Source: JBBPYR01 sp038199755 (GTDB lineage: Bacteria; Chloroflexota; Ktedonobacteria; Ktedonobacterales; Ktedonobacteraceae). From it: 12,594 nt of DNA. The notes beneath the pieces were generated by a model. It was not told where the DNA came from, searched no databases, and saw nothing but the letters and a program-made list of their open reading frames with translations. The DNA lies in assembly GCA_038199755.1 (NCBI GenBank), contig JBBPYR010000322.1, positions 1 through 12,594 of the forward strand, read 5' to 3'. A program made the position numbers and the translations under genes. Positions within the stretch are counted from its first letter, which is position 1, and each line of letters starts with the position of its first letter. This document shows, piece after piece, positions 12,502 to 12,594 of this stretch.

Positions 12502-12594
12502 CTTGCAAGGGACCAAGCCCACCTTACAATAACCTGAATGAATATACTTCGCATGTAATGAGGTAGCTCATCTAGTGAGAAAGCAGCAAAGAAA

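Overview
The window carries a nearly complete bacterial System I (Ccm) cytochrome c maturation operon on the minus strand, roughly 12415 down to 2906. To its left are three unrelated short plus-strand genes. I infer a free-living Gram-positive-like or monoderm bacterium of the Chloroflexota, with Ktedonobacteria as the best guess. The guess rests on the Ccm gene order, a Cys-type CcmE, an RNHCP-domain protein, a GlsB-type membrane protein, and intergenic palindromes built around CCGTAGGGGC. No rRNA, tRNA or phylogenetic marker in the window proves it.

Left part, plus strand. Positions 1-190 hold a degraded repeat element, followed by six tandem 9-mers at 191-244. An extended -10 promoter and good Shine-Dalgarno (SD) sequence precede an acyl-ACP thioesterase-like gene (323-1120). 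A short GlsB/YeaQ-type membrane protein (1336-1602) follows, with its own terminator (1662-1700). A clear sigma70-like promoter (1731-1759) then opens a leader of about 430-560 nt. The leader has several hairpins inside a 10-bp long-range stem, and leads into an RNHCP-domain zinc-binding protein (2336-2836) whose start appears to be TTG. A strong hairpin terminator (2843-2870) lies between this gene and the convergent ccm operon.

ccm operon, minus strand, in transcription order: CcmG/TlpA-like thioredoxin (12415-11726), CopD-like membrane protein, CcmE, CcmF, CcmH, a 306-nt block of nested inverted repeats, a short CcmI-like protein, an unusual carboxypeptidase-regulatory-domain membrane protein, CcmA, CcmB, CcmC, a CcmD-like peptide (3538-3380) and a DUF3054 membrane protein. 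Most junctions overlap (ATGA, TAATG) or use the stop codon as part of the next SD (TAAGGA), which points to one coupled transcription unit. In the standard model CcmA/B/C/D load heme on CcmE and release it, CcmG and CcmH keep the apocytochrome CxxCH thiols reduced, and CcmF/H(I) attach heme.

Most notable points. (1) CcmE has Cys140, not His, at the heme-attachment position (CPSKF), yet a normal CcmH is present; Cys-type CcmE has been described from systems lacking CcmH. (2) CcmE also has an extra CxxC. (3) A 213-bp palindromic element with 17-bp terminal repeats sits exactly in frame within the N-terminal part of the carboxypeptidase-regulatory-like gene. (4) The same gene and the short CcmI-like gene both carry a CcmI-like helical motif. 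(5) The CCGTAGGGGC repeat family occurs seven times in the window, including twice within intergenic gaps of the operon. (6) A structured leader or small RNA precedes the RNHCP gene.
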